Shown: in pieces, positions 9,835 to 21,270 of the stretch | Numbering within the stretch: the first letter of the stretch is position 1 | Layout of the letters: every line of letters begins with the position of its first letter | Assembly (NCBI GenBank): GCA_963815285.1 | Contig: CAWFGB010000011.1 | Location: forward strand, 1-64,000 | Source of the DNA: JACCSI01 sp963815285 | GTDB taxonomy: Bacteria; Acidobacteriota; Vicinamibacteria; Vicinamibacterales; UBA2999 | DNA: 64,000 nt | Direction of reading: 5' to 3' | Position numbers and translations under genes: made by a program | Notes under the pieces: generated by a model | The model's database searches: none | Seen by the model: only the letters and a program-made list of their open reading frames with translations | Told to the model about the DNA's origin: nothing

Positions 9835-10094
9835 GCGCTTCTCCGGAGGCCTCCGCACCGGCAAGGTGACGCCCGGCACGACGATCGAACATCGCACGCC
9901 AGATGGCCTGGTGTTATCGAAACATTGTTCGGTCCGTCATGGGCGAGAACGCTGAAAGGTCACCGACTGGGCGCCCGAACGCAGAGAAGTGCGCGTTTGG
10001 GTGTGTCGCGCGAAGCCGCGGCTGACTCAATCAGGAGACATTTGGCGCGGCACGATGCTTGCCTTTACTCGGATCAGCCGAACGGAGGGCCGCG

Positions 10095-10283
10095 ATGAAG
10101 CTTCACATCGACCACACCATGAGCCATCGTCACGAAGCGCCCAGAAATCTGTGGAACGACAACCGCGCCTGGTGGGTGAACTGCCTGGGACTCGAGCGTT
10201 ACTGGTTCTCCGCCGGGCAGGACCTGCAAGTCGCCCGCAGTCGGCGCGACGCCATTCTTGCCAGGATGGTCGAGAGCTTGTAG
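10095..10283 (+). CDS. Small Trp-rich hypothetical protein
   Basis: A 62-residue frame beginning MKLHIDHTMSHRHEAPRNLW. ATG at 10095 is preceded by GGAGGG at a good distance. His- and Trp-rich N-terminal half, amphipathic C-terminal helix (QVARSRRDAILARMVESL). No family is recognised. The flanks (9835-10094 and 10284-10500) hold nothing else recognisable. Confidence 0.4.
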   Translation: MKLHIDHTMSHRHEAPRNLWNDNRAWWVNCLGLERYWFSAGQDLQVARSRRDAILARMVESL

Positions 10284-10500
10284 CGATTGTCGCATCTGGC
10301 ATGGGCCGCCGCCGGACAGGATCACATCTCGGCGTCCCATCCGACGGACCCTTCAGCTCGTGGCCTGCAGCGCGCCCTCCGCGTAGCGCCGCGGTGAGGG
10401 CGCGGCATTCGCCCACCGCAGACAGGCCGTCCAATAGTGCTGCACCTTGAAGGAGATGGCTGCGGGACGACGAAAGACCCCGCGCGAAGTCTTGGTCGTC

Positions 10501-13384
10501 CTACTGCGGCGCGCCCGTCGGAACGCGCGCCTTCAATTCTTCGAACCAGTTCTGCACGACGATGATCTCCGGCCGCGTTGCCTCTTCGCCAGTGGGCGTC
10601 GATCCCTGCACGTGGAACAGGAATCGCCCATCCGGCGCGACGTCGTACGCGAGGCTCCAGTCGTTTGGAATCTTCAGGACCGGGGTTGGCTTTCTCGCGA
10701 TGAAGGTTGAGCCCGGCTCTACCCGCACTGACATGAGCACGCCGGGCACGAAATACCCACTTCTCACGACAAAGAACAGCTCGCGCCCATCGCGCGCCCA
10801 TCGCGGCTCGGACCCCCCGCTAGTAGAGATCGCCCAGAGTCCCTGATCGACCGCCGGGAACGGCCGCACGTACACTTCAGCGCGCCCCGACTCGTCCGAT
10901 TCATACGCCAGCCATCGGCCGTCGGGCGAAATCGCCGGGGCGCGCTCCGAGGACGTGGTGTTGAGCAAAGGTCGCGTCTCGACCGACGTCCCGATTCTGG
11001 CAATCGCGATGTCGTTCCCGGTCTTCGGTCCCCGCGTGTCCAGGACCATCCGCGTCCCATCAGGGGAAAAGGGTCTGCTGTTCATCAGCTCGTCCACCCT
11101 GAACGACACCTTCGCGGGGCTTCGACCATCAGCTGCCTGGCAGAACACCTCTACCCCACTGTCGTAGCACACCCGTTGGCCGTCAGGGGTCCAGACGGGC
11201 GAAGTGGCCTCGCCGGTGGACGACAGGCGGATCACTGTGCCTCGGGCGAATTCGCCTACGTAGACCTCGGAGGCTTCGGCTCGCTCGAAGCGCAAAATGT
11301 CGTCACCGTAGATCGATGCTGCGAAGCGAGTCCCCTCGGGCGACAGACGCAATTCGGATGAAAGTAACCCGTAGTTCCGAATCGGCAGTGCCGTTCGCTC
11401 CTGCTGGCCTTGCCGATTAACCCACACGGGAACGGCGTTAAACGACCCTGTGCCATGAACGATCACGAACGTGCCCGAGGCCGACCAGGCCACTTGCGCC
11501 ACTCCTGTGGGCCGCGACCCTTGAATCCCCTGTTGAACTGGCACAGGAGCACCCGTAACCATCAGCCGCGTCTCGTCAAACGGCACAGCCAACATCGTCG
11601 CCCCGCTCGTGTACACGAGGTGGCCGGTGGGCAGGACGCGCGCGTCGGTGCCGCCCTTCAACAACACCTTGCGCTCGCCGGTCGACAAGTCCTGGACGAC
11701 GATCGAAGAGTCGTCCCACGCGGCTCCTCCAGCGCTCAATGTAAACAGCACGGCCCGGCCGCGAGCGACGAGCTGCGGGCTTCGTCGCTCGCTCCCCAGC
11801 TCTCTCGTCCAGCCTCACCAGGTGTTTTGCATCACCTCCATTCGCGGGTATCTCGACGATGCCGCGCGGAATGAATTGGCCGACCAGAATGCGGCCGTTC
11901 TCCCATGAAGCGCCGTATGGGTTCTCGGCCGCGGCGAGCACCACGGGCGATCCGCCTGTCACGGGGATTTTCTTCAAGGCGCCGGCAGACCAGAACGCCA
12001 CCCACTGCCCGTCGGGTGAAAAGACGGGTTCGCCGGGATCCGAACCTTCGGTGCCTGGGATGTGGCTCGCCGCGAGCTCGTGCATGTTGCGCAAATAGAG
12101 CTGCCGATTGGCGACATAGACGAGCCGCGTGCCGTCAGGAGACACCGCCACGACGCGACGGCCGGTACGTGTGAATTGCTGGTCTTCGGGGAGAACGAAT
12201 GAGAAGCGTGAGATCACGGGTGGCGATGGCGATGGCATCACTTGCAACCAGGTAAAGGTGCCCCCTGCGATCGCGGCGCCGGTCAGAAGGGCCGCGCTCA
12301 TGCGCAGCAGGCGACCGCTCATGTGGCGTGGCTCCGCACGCGATGAAGTCACCGCTCCCGCCCAATTCCCCGCTGCAATCCACTCCAGCTGCCACTTCAG
12401 ATCGCGGGCCGATTGCCAGCGTCCGTCGGGATCCTTTGCGAGGCACCGTGCGACCAGTTCACCAAGCAGCGGCGGTGTCTGCGGCTGCAGCGATGTGACT
12501 GGCGCGGGATCGAGTTCGAGAATCGCGCCGATCACACTCGCCTGACTCTTGCCCTCGAACGGCCGGCGTCCGGAGAGCATTTCGTACAGCACGACGCCCA
12601 ACGCAAAGATGTCGGTCCGCGCATCGACGTCCTCGCCCTTGAGCTGCTCCGGCGACATGTACTGCAGCGTGCCGAGGATGGTCCCCTTCTTCGTCAATGG
12701 CGAAATCATGGTCGGCAGCGAGAGCTCGGCCAGGCTCACCATTCCGTGGCCAAGGCCTTTCTGCTCGGTGTCCGCACCGGTGAGCCGCGCCAGCCCGAAA
12801 TCCATCAGCTTCACCTGTGCGCTCGACGCCCGCGTGCCGGCAGGCGAGCCCACTCGCTCGCCCTTCGTCAACATGACGTTGCCGGGCTTGAGGTCACGAT
12901 GAACGATGCCGGCGCGATGCGCGCCATCGAGGGCGCTGGCGATCTGGATGGCCACGGCAAGCGCCTCGTCCACCGTCATCGGCGGCGCGGGACTCGCGGT
13001 CGAGCGACTTGCCGCGCGCGCGAGACGGGCTGCCAGCGTCTCGCCGTCGAGGTGCTCCATGACGAGGAAATCGAGGGCAGCGTCCTCGCCGCTCGAGGGT
13101 CGCGTGGCGCTCGTCCCGGCAACCGCGGCCGGCAGCGGGCGTTCACGGCCGATGTCGTGCAGGACGCAGATGTTGGGGTGGTTGAGTGACGAGATCGCCC
13201 GGGCCTCGCGCTCGAACCGCGTGCGCAGTTCCGGATCTACAGCACTGGCGCTGGTGATCACTTTAAGGGCGACGATGCGGTCCAGGCGCGTGTCGCGCGC
13301 CTGGTAGACCTCGCCCATGCCGCCTGATCCAATCAGCGCGACGATCTCGTAGCAACCGAGGCGGGTCTTTGGAGCCAGGCCCAT
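10501..13384 (-). CDS. Receptor-like Ser/Thr protein kinase with PD40/TolB propeller, 1-nt frameshift
   Basis: Membrane-spanning Hanks-type kinase. The start at 13384 (MGLAPKTRLGCYEIVALIGS) sets the P-loop GSGGMGEVYQARD near residue 20. HRDLKPGNVML, DFGLARL and the activation segment QYMSPEQ are all present. One transmembrane helix (AALLTGAAIAGGTFTWLQVM) separates the cytosolic kinase from a periplasmic PD40 propeller with repeats such as VAVSPDGTRLVYVANRQLYL and ISPDGRWLAYESDESGRAEV. At about 11795-11806 the frame shifts: after HLVRLDER the propeller continues in another frame as LGSERRSPQLVARGRAVLFT to the stop at 10501. One extra G explains it. This PknB-propeller architecture is common in Acidobacteriota and probably senses or gates envelope processes. 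Confidence 0.88.
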
Positions 13385-13391
13385 CGGCGTG

Positions 13392-13409
13392 GCGCAAGTA
13401 TACTTGCGC
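13392..13409 (-). promoter_or_regulatory. Perfect 18-bp palindrome over the kinase -10 box
   Basis: GCGCAAGTATACTTGCGC reads the same on both strands. On the minus strand it contains TATACT, placing a transcription start about six bases before the kinase ATG at 13384. A factor bound here would block the promoter, and the transcript would be almost leaderless. Confidence 0.55.
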
Positions 13410-13510
13410 TGCCAGAAAACCGGAGGCGTGGCGTCTTGGTTCCGGAGACGGTCGAGCACAGCCGGACGCACGCCTCGCGCGCCCGGCGGTGACTCACTCA
13501 GCGCACGATC

Positions 13511-16352
13511 TTAGAAGCGGAACGCCACGTTGAACCGGATGTTGCGCGGCGGGTACACCTCCGCCGGCGACATGAACTGCGGCACGGTGTTGAGCGCCCC
13601 ATCCGGATCGCCATCCTGGCGCAGCCCGATCGTGCCGCTCAACGTCCGCACGTTCCACACCGTGTTGGCGTTCGCCAGGTTGTTGAAGTCCAGCGCGACA
13701 TCGAGACTCCGGTTGCCGAACATGAACGCCTTGAAGAAGCGCAGGTCAATGGCCGTGCGCGCGTCGAGGCGGTTCGTGCCCAACTCCTCGACGTTGACGG
13801 TGGTCGTGCCGCCGACCGAGAGCGACGTGGACACCTGACGCGTCACCGCGATGCCGCTCTGCGAGTTGAAGTTGGCGGCGAGGCCGATGTCGTACCACGG
13901 CAGGACATATGAACCCGTCAGCTTGAACTGGTGCGGACGATCGCCGAGCTGCCCGGTGACCTTTCCATCCGCGAAGATCAAGTTGTTCGGGTTGGTGTTG
14001 ACGCTGACGCCGCTGATGCTCGTGCGGCTGAACGTGTATCCAGCCAGCATCTGCCACCGGTTGGACATACGCTTGGTCGCGGTGATCTCGATGCCCTTGT
14101 AGGTCTGCAGGCTCGTCGGATCATTCGTGAAATGAGTCAGGCTCGCCGACGACAGGCGATCGTAGAACTCGAAGGTGCCATCGTCCGCCGTGCCGGCCAC
14201 ACCGTCGGGACCGGAGTCCGCCCGTGTGGACAACACCGACGCGTACGGATTTGCCGGGTCCGCGGTCGCCTGCGGATACTTCTCACGGCGATAGGTGTAG
14301 ACCGTGCTCAGTCGGAGCGCCGGCAACAGCTCGTGATCGACACCAGCGAGGTATTCGTCGGTGTACGGCCGCCGATAGTCATCATCGAACGAGATCGTGC
14401 CTGGGTTGGCCTGAGAGATCACGGGGGCGCCCGACTGCTCGCCTGGCTGGAACCGCAGATCGCCGTTGACATCGTTCCAGGTAAAGCGTTGCGAGTAATT
14501 GGAGTTTGGATTCGCCGTATCGAGCACGCCACCGGTCGAGATGATGTAGTAGTAGCGACCAGCGGCAGCCTTGAGGGCGGTACGGCCGGTGCCGAACAGA
14601 TCGTACGCGGCGCTCAGACGGGGACCGGTGGTGTGCCAGAGGACCAGGTCACGCTGTTCCTCGAAATTCCGATTCAGCGTGGGGAACCATTGGCTTGCCG
14701 GGCTGCTCTGTTCCGGCAGGTAGCCTTCGAGACGCTCCCAGCGCAGACCAGCGGTCACCGTCAGCCGGTTGATCGAGTAGCTGTCTTGCGCGTAGAGCGC
14801 GGTCACGTCGACCGCGGTCTTGGTGAAAAACGGCGTCGCAAACAGGGTGACGTCGCCGGCGCGCCCGGTCGCACTGCTGTAGCGGAGCTCGAGATCGTCG
14901 AAGCGGCGCGTGCGGACTTCGACCGGTGAATGCGCGTGATCGAAACCGAACTTCAGTTCATGACGGCCGCCGAGCAACTCGTCGACGTAGTACCTGTCCC
15001 GTGGCGTTCATCTGATACCGATCGCGGAACCGTTCGGTGTCCGCCGTGAAGTTGCGCGTCCTGATGTCGGTCGCCGTATCGAGCAGCGTCTGATCAGAAC
15101 CGTTCTGATAGGTCGGGAACAGGATCTTGTTGAGGCCGAGCCGCGCGTCCACGAAGAAGCGCGGCGTCACCACGCCGTTCCACAACACCTGGTAGACATC
15201 GAACACGTCGTCTTCGTTGCTCGTCGACGCTTCTTCGAGCAGCGTCGTCGGCGACGTGAGGAAGCGATTCGGCTTCTTGTAGTACTGCTTCGACCAGAAA
15301 CCCGTGAGCCGATGGTTCTGAGTCAACTGATACGACATGTTGATCAAGCCAGACGTGATGTCGGTCTTGTCGAGGACCAGGGTCGAGAAGGCGGCGGGAA
15401 CGTTGACGTGCACGCGCCAGTCGCGGAACGACCCGAACATGCGCAGCTTGCGCGCGATCACGGGTCCGCCGCCGCTGACGTTGATGTCCGACACGAAGTC
15501 GACTTCGTTCGTATTCGGCCGGAAGCCGTTAAAGAGCAGCTCGTCGTCGATGTTCTGGCTCTGTGTCGAATCACCGAGCCACGTGAAGGTCGAACGGCCG
15601 CTCCACCGGTCGCCGCCGCTCTTGGTCACCATGTTCAGGAAGACGCCGCTCGTGGGCACGGTGATGTCGTGCGCGCCGGTCGAGACCTGAATGTCCTCGA
15701 ACGCGTCGAAGTCGTAGTAATACCCTGCGGCGCCAATCGCCGCCGGGTCCCCGACGTTGATGCCGTTGAGGTACTGCGAGTTCTGTGCGCTCGTCGTCCC
15801 GCGCGCGTTGTAGGTGCCCTGCAGGCCGCCTGACGTGCCACCGACATCCGGGCGCGTGATGAGCAGCGAGGGAACCTTGTACTCGACCATGGCCCAGATG
15901 TCGCGGCCGCCTGGTGTCGTCTGCAGCAATTGTTCGCTGAGGTTGATCGAGACGTTGGCGCTCGTCGTATCGACGACCGGGGAGGCGCCGCTGACGGTGA
16001 CCGTTTCGGCCAGCGCTGCGACGCGCATGGTCAGTTCGAGCGGAGTGGTCTGACCGACCAGCACGTTGACGTTCTCACGCTCTACGGTCTGAAAACCCTG
16101 CAGCTCGAACGTGACCGAGTAGACACCCGGAGGGAGCGAGGGGAAACGGTACGCGCCGCCGACATCGGTCACGCCCGTCGCAGTGCCCGCGACGAGCGCG
16201 CTGCTGGTCAACCTCACGCTGACACCCGGAACTGCGGCGCCTTGTTCGTCAGTGATGCGAATCAAGATACTGCCGGTCTGCACTTGCGCCGCGAGGGGAA
16301 GGGCCGCGCCCAGCAACAGGGCGCATGCCAAGAACAATCGAACATGCAACAT
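13511..16352 (-). CDS. Oar-like TonB-dependent receptor, 1-nt frameshift
   Basis: Outer-membrane receptor of about 945 residues. It starts at 16352 (MLHVRLFLACALLLGAALPL, signal peptide), with AGGAGG a few bases upstream. Domains in order: signal; carboxypeptidase-regulatory-like beta domain (ILIRITDEQGAAVPGVSVRL); plug with the TonB-box-proximal VSGASPVVDTTSANVSINLS; 22-strand barrel ending in the outer-membrane signature RNIRFNVAFRF. The frame breaks near 14993 between RYQMNAT and DRYYVDELLGGRHELKFG, where one extra G accounts for the shift. It shares a 132-bp divergent promoter region with the S9 peptidase at 16485, suggesting a peptide-import and hydrolysis pairing. Confidence 0.88.
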
Positions 16353-16471
16353 AAAACCTCCTGCGCCGAGCAGTCTACTCCTCGGGAAGACGCGCTTCAT
16401 CCACCGTGTTCGCCTGAGTTTGGGATCTGTCACAGCACGAGGTTGATGTCGCCGTCGGTAGCGCTGGTTGC

Positions 16472-16477
16472 TATACT
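16472..16477 (+). promoter_or_regulatory. -10 box TATACT placing the start at or near ATG 16485
   Basis: GCTATACTCC sits seven bases upstream of ATG 16485, so initiation would occur at or beside the start codon, giving a leaderless transcript. No Shine-Dalgarno sequence is visible. The same GCTATAMTCC pattern recurs before other genes in the window. Confidence 0.45.
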
Positions 16478-16484
16478 CCGCCTC

Positions 16485-18621
16485 ATGAGACACGTGCTGA
16501 TGATGTTGCTGTTGGCGACGCTGATCGGCTGCGGTGTCGAAACGCAGACAGCGGCAACTCAGCCTTCGTCTTCCTCAACAGCGCTGACGATCGAACAACT
16601 CATCGATATCAGGCATCCTTCGAATCCCATGTGGTCGCCCGACAGCCGCAGCGTGGCGTTCGTCTGGGATCGCGCTGGTGTGGCGAATCTCTACCTTGCG
16701 TCCACGGCAGATCGTGAACCGCGCGCGCTGACAAGCTACAACGAGGGCACGATCAGCGGCGCGTTCTGGAGCCGCGATGGGCAGCGGATCTATTACCCCC
16801 GCGGCGGTGATCTCTGGCAGGTCGACGTCGCCGGTGCGACGCCTGCTGCGGTGTGGACCACTTCGACGCCCGAATCCGGCATTGTTCCCTCGCCGGACGG
16901 CACCCGCGTCGGCTTCGTTCGCAGCGACACGGAACTATGGGTCCGCTCCTTGACTGACGGAGGCGAGGTGCGTCTCACGACGGATGCGCGCAGCATCGCC
17001 AATCCGACATGGTCGCCTGACGGGCAGCGGCTCAGTTATGTGGCTGGGGCGGGGACCGTCCGGCACGAGCAGACGCCGGAGTACTCGGGCACCAAGATCA
17101 TCTACACCATCACGGAGCGCACGCCGGGACAACTGCACGTCATCTCAGCTGCAGGGGCAAAGACAGCAAAGGCGATCGGAACACCGGGTGGTGGCGCCGT
17201 CCGATGGCTCGGGCCAACGCGCCTCGTTTTCGATCGTCAGTCGCCCGACTACAAACGCCGCACGACCTACGTCGCTGATGTGGCCACCGGCCAGGCACGC
17301 GTGCTGCGTGAAGATGTCGACGAGAAGTTCTGGAGCATCACGGGCGACGCCGGCGCTCTGCCGCAGCCGTCGCCCGATGGCAGTTGGATCGCGTTTGTCA
17401 GCGATCGCGACGGGTGGGACCACATCTACGTCATGCCGGCCGGCGGTGGCGACGCCGTGCAGATCACCAAGGGCGCATTCGAGGCGTGGCGTCCGACTTG
17501 GTCGCCCGATAGCACGCGCCTCGCGTTCGACGCCAACGAACCTGAGCGTCCAGGCACGCGGCACCTCGGCGTCGCGACCATCGCACCAGACCCATCGCGC
17601 GCGGGCGTGACGATGATCACCACTGGACGCGGGACGAACATCGCGCCAGTGTGGTCGCCGGATGGCACGCGACTGGTCTATCAGCACACGGATCCACAGC
17701 ATTCGGCGGACCTCTTCGTGACGGACGCGACGTCGGGCGCTGCACGCGCACCGGCTCTCGGCCTCGATGCCGGAAGGTATCGACCACGAGGCCTTTGTCG
17801 AACCGGAGTTCGTGCGATATCCCGGCCCGGACGGTCAGCCGGTGCCGGGTTGGCTTTACGTGCCGCATAACCTCGATCGCTCCCGCAAGCACCCAGCGAT
17901 CGTCTGGATCCACGGTGACGGCGTGAACCAGAACTACGACGGCTGGCATGTGCAGCGCAATTACGCGGTGTATTCCAGCTTCCATCAGTACCTGCTGCAG
18001 CAGGGCTACATCGTGTTTGCGCCGGATTACCGCGGCAGCATCGGCTACGGACGCGACTGGCGACAGGGCGTCTACATGGACGTCGGTGGCAAGGACGCAA
18101 AAGACGCCTGGATGGCCGCGAACTACCTGCGCACCCGCAGCTATGTCGACATGAATCGCGTCGGCGTGTGGGGCCTGAGCTACGGCGGGTTCTTCACGCT
18201 GATCGCGGTGACCGATCAACCCACGCTCTTCCGCGCCGCGGTCAATGTCGCGGGGGTTGTCGATTACGCCATGTATTACGAGGACCCCTATCACGGCGGC
18301 TGGACGACGATGCGGATAGGGACGCCGCAGCAGAACCCCGAGGTGTACGCGCAAGCGTCGCCGCTGTCGCGAATCAGCCGGCTGGAGCGGCCGCTGCTCG
18401 TGCTCCACGGCACGTCAGATGTGAACGTGCCGTATCTGCATTCGGTGCGACTCGTGGACGAACTGCTCAAGCAGAACAAGGGGCACCTGACGGAGTTCAT
18501 GACGTATCCGGGGGAGTTCCACTACTTCACGCGCGAACACGTCCTGCGCGATGCGTGGCACCGCGTGGATCAGTTCTTCGCGAAGCATCTCAGAGGTGAA
18601 GCGGCGCCGGTCACGCGGTGA
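16485..18621 (+). CDS. S9 family (DPP IV-like) secreted peptidase, 1-nt frameshift
   Basis: An exported prolyl-oligopeptidase-superfamily serine peptidase of about 711 residues. The N-terminus MRHVLMMLLLATLIGCGVET is a lipoprotein-type signal with a Cys after IG. PD40 propeller repeats follow (MWSPDSRSVAFVWDRAGVAN, PSPDGSWIAFVSDRDGWDHI), then the alpha/beta-hydrolase. The nucleophile Ser is in GLSYGG (about residue 564), the Asp in HGTSDVNVPY and the His in PGEFHYF. The frame shifts at about 17746-17749 within GCGCGC: SGAAR continues as HRLSASMPEGIDHEAFVEPE in another frame. The last part (GGFFTLIAVTDQPTLFRAAV) is intact. It likely processes imported or scavenged peptides with the adjacent receptor. 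Confidence 0.88.
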
Positions 18622-18639
18622 CGGCAGTTGCACGTCGGC

Positions 18640-20112
18640 CTACACCTGCTCCTGCAGCATCGCCGCAATCACCTCTTGCACCTTCTGGAACCAGCCGCGT
18701 CGCCGCCACGACTCGAGCGTGATCTTCATGCATTGATTTGCGTCATCCTCGAAGATCTCGGTCAGCTCCTGCGCCACGCGAGTGTCGTAGAAGCAGACGT
18801 TGTTCTCCTCGTTGTGCGCAAACGACCGGCTGTCGAAGTTGGTGGTCCCAATCGTCGACCAGATGCCATCGACCACCATCGTCTTGTGATGGAGCAGCGT
18901 GGTGTTGTACTCGAGGATCTCGACGTCGGCTTCGAGTAGCCGCCCGTAGAGCCGCACGGCGTTCTGACGCGACAGCCAGTTCTCGTTGGAATCGCCCGCC
19001 ACCATGATGCGGACCTCGACACCGCGCTTGCGCGCCTCGATGAGCGTGTCGAGCGCCGCCGGATCAGGGACGAAGTACGGGTTCGCGATGTAAATCGACT
19101 TGCGCGCCGACGCAATCGACAGGTAATACATGATGCGCGCGGTGGACGCGCCGGTCACCGGCGTGCTGATGATGGTGAGCGCGCCGAGGTCGCCCGCCGG
19201 CTCCTGCAACGGGTAGTAGAGCGGGCCCGAAATCAGCTCGCGCGTGGTCTCGAGCCAGTTCTGCGCGAAGCCGGTCTGCAGCGGTGCGACCGCTGGACCC
19301 TCAAGGCGAATCTGGATGTCGCGCCAGTGGTCCGCGTCCTGCGCCTGGCCAACCCAGTCATCCGCAATCCCGGCCCCGCCGGTGAAGGCGACGCGGCCGT
19401 CGATGATGAGCGACTTCCTGTGGGTGCGATGATTGAACCGCCCGAGCGTGTACCAACGGATCGGGTTGTACCAAGCAATCTGGCAGCCGGCCGCTTCGAG
19501 CTCGCGCACGATCTCGTCGCCGATGTCCGACGAGCCAATCGCGTCGAGCAGGATCTTCACCCGCACTCCGGCGCCAGCGCGCTGGGCCAGCGCACGCGCG
19601 AACTCCAGGCCGATCTCGCCGGCCCAGTAGATGTAGGCCTCCATCGTGATCGACATCTCGGCGCTGCGGATGTCGCGCAGCATGGCCGGAAAAAACTCGT
19701 CGCCGTTGTTCAGAATCTCCAGCGAGTTGCCCTCGATCAGGCGGGCACCGGTCGCGCCGGTCATCGAGGTCAGAAATTCGTCCGAGGAGACGACCAGGTC
19801 GTGGTCGAGGCCATACTGCGGCGGCGTTTCGACGGGCGCAATCAGGTAGCTGACCGCCGCCATCGCGCCCAGTCCGACGCCGAGGCCGAAGCGCCCATCG
19901 GAAAACGCCCACATCGCGGCGCCAAACCACGGCCACCACGACCAGAACAACCGGCGTGCCCGCGTGCCGAGCGGATGCAACCCCTTCGGCTGACGATGAC
20001 GCGGATCGGTGGCGGGACGAGGCACGATCCGGCGTTTGAGCGACGCGGGCCGTGCCCCTCGCGGCGACGACCGCCGCGGCTTCACCGAAAGGCCCTGGAC
20101 ACCCACCTTCAC
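18640..20112 (-). CDS. Cardiolipin synthase-like phospholipase D family protein
   Basis: A two-HKD phosphatidyltransferase. Motif 1 is HRTHRKSLIIDGRVAFTGG and motif 2 is HHKTMVVDGIWSTIGTTNFD, each with the H-x-K-x4-D core. A short hydrophobic stretch (FWSWWPWFGAAMWAFSDGRF and GLGVGLGAMAAVSYLIAPVE) anchors the N-terminus. The protein would join two phosphatidylglycerol molecules, or use an alternative head group, at the inner membrane. The frame stays open to 20202, but that end starts with TTG inside the upstream mgtC gene; GTG at 20112, just after the mgtC stop, is the more credible start, though without a clear ribosome site. It is in the same direction as mgtC and probably co-transcribed. 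Confidence 0.87.
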   Translation of the reverse strand: MKVGVQGLSVKPRRSSPRGARPASLKRRIVPRPATDPRHRQPKGLHPLGTRARRLFWSWWPWFGAAMWAFSDGRFGLGVGLGAMAAVSYLIAPVETPPQYGLDHDLVVSSDEFLTSMTGATGARLIEGNSLEILNNGDEFFPAMLRDIRSAEMSITMEAYIYWAGEIGLEFARALAQRAGAGVRVKILLDAIGSSDIGDEIVRELEAAGCQIAWYNPIRWYTLGRFNHRTHRKSLIIDGRVAFTGGAGIADDWVGQAQDADHWRDIQIRLEGPAVAPLQTGFAQNWLETTRELISGPLYYPLQEPAGDLGALTIISTPVTGASTARIMYYLSIASARKSIYIANPYFVPDPAALDTLIEARKRGVEVRIMVAGDSNENWLSRQNAVRLYGRLLEADVEILEYNTTLLHHKTMVVDGIWSTIGTTNFDSRSFAHNEENNVCFYDTRVAQELTEIFEDDANQCMKITLESWRRRGWFQKVQEVIAAMLQEQV

Positions 20113-20146
20113 AATCCGCGGCTGAGCAACAAATGTGCCGAGGTGG

Positions 20147-20623
20147 TCAGTCGGCGTTGTCGTTCTTGTCCCGTCGTACCTCCATCCGCGCGACGATCGC
20201 AAGGATGAGCCAGGCCATCACCGCGCTGATGGCGGCGAGGCCGTACCGGCCGGTGCCTGCCGCGAGCCCTAGCGCAGCCGTCAGCCAGATGCCTGCAGCC
20301 GTCGTTAGGCCCTCGATCACGCGCTCGTCGGCCAGCTTCAGAATCGCACCGGCGCCGATGAACCCGATTCCCGCGGCAACGCCCTGAATCACGCGCGACA
20401 GATCGCCCACGCTCATGCCGGCTTCGAGCGGCGCCACGACGAAAATGGCCGAGCTGAGCGAGACCAGCATGTGCGTGCGCAACCCGGCGGACTTGCCCGT
20501 GCGTTCGCGCTCGTAGCCGACCACCGCCCCGAACAGCGCGGCGGCCAGGAGCCGGAAGACGACCCTGATGCTCCCGGCCAGGTCCGGCATGCCGGACGCG
20601 AGCTCGTCGATCAGAATATCCAC
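20147..20623 (-). CDS. MgtC/SapB family membrane protein
   Basis: A 158-residue protein with the MgtC N-terminal domain: ALFGAVVGYERERTGKSAGL carries the conserved GYERE..GK..GLRTH motif, followed by helices through GVAAGIGFIGAGAILKL and the C-terminal pair AAGIWLTAALGLAAGTGRYG and LAAISAVMAWLILAIVARME. Four to five membrane segments, no cytoplasmic ACT-like extension. MgtC proteins modulate F-type ATPase or magnesium and acid adaptation; a role in envelope stress fits the neighbouring phospholipid synthase. The gene starts 3 bp after the stop of the small gene at 20627. Confidence 0.88.
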   Translation of the reverse strand: MDILIDELASGMPDLAGSIRVVFRLLAAALFGAVVGYERERTGKSAGLRTHMLVSLSSAIFVVAPLEAGMSVGDLSRVIQGVAAGIGFIGAGAILKLADERVIEGLTTAAGIWLTAALGLAAGTGRYGLAAISAVMAWLILAIVARMEVRRDKNDNAD

Positions 20624-20626
20624 GCG

Positions 20627-20821
20627 CTATTCTTCGGTGGCCGGCGGCGCCGTTGGCTGCTCCCTTGCCGCCTCGCTCTCTTCCTTCTCCTCCCGCACCA
20701 CGGGCGATCGTCCCGGTCCCGCGGGATCCTCCGGTCCACGCACCTCGTTTTCGGGCAGGTTGTCCTTGCGAAATGGGGCATCCTCCTTCAAGCCGAGCTC
20801 GAGCTTGTCTTTCCACGTCAT
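20627..20821 (-). CDS. Small acidic hypothetical protein upstream of mgtC
   Basis: A 64-residue, highly charged protein beginning MTWKDKLELGLKEDAPFRKD and ending in a Glu/Pro-rich tail. The start at 20821 is preceded by GAGG on the minus strand. It has no membrane segment and is probably disordered. The 3-bp gap to mgtC implies co-transcription. No family recognised. Confidence 0.55.
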   Translation of the reverse strand: MTWKDKLELGLKEDAPFRKDNLPENEVRGPEDPAGPGRSPVVREEKEESEAAREQPTAPPATEE

Positions 20822-21270
20822 GGCAACGCTCCTCACCTCATAGTAGCTGCGGCCACATCGCGGTGCGGAGCGCTGATGACCGGCTCGACCGCAGCCTCGT
20901 GACTCGTGACCCGCGTGGCTCCGCCTGCGGCGGCTGTGTGACATCCTCTCGACACGCGAAATAGAGCCCACTTTCATAGCCCGCAGGTTTGAATGGAGAT
21001 TGGAACCATGTCGAGCGTTAGAACGACGCGGTCGCGACCTGCCGTCTTTCCGGCTGACTGCGCGCGCTTCGAGTGCCCGGGAGGAAGCCGCTGAAGAGGC
21101 AGCCAGAAGCTCGACGGAGCTTGTCGCGTTCGACATGGTCGACGTCGCGGTCCTCGATTCCGGCCGAGGGTAGAGCGTGCTTCGATTCTGGCAGGGCTCT
21201 TGATTCCTCTCGAGACGTGACTCGGGGTGAGCAGTAAATCGGCGCGCCAGCGCGAGGGTAAACGGAGAAT
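20822..21270. other. Intergenic region between divergent genes
   Basis: About 450 bp separating the mgtC operon from the ADP-ribosylglycohydrolase gene. Both genes are transcribed outward, so two promoters are expected, but I see no box strong enough to name and no conserved open frame. Confidence 0.5.

Noticed and set aside
8741..9966. 25-bp near-repeat GCGAGAACGCTGARAGGTCAC at 8745 and 9943
   Set aside because: Only two copies, no symmetry; could be chance or a degenerate duplicate.
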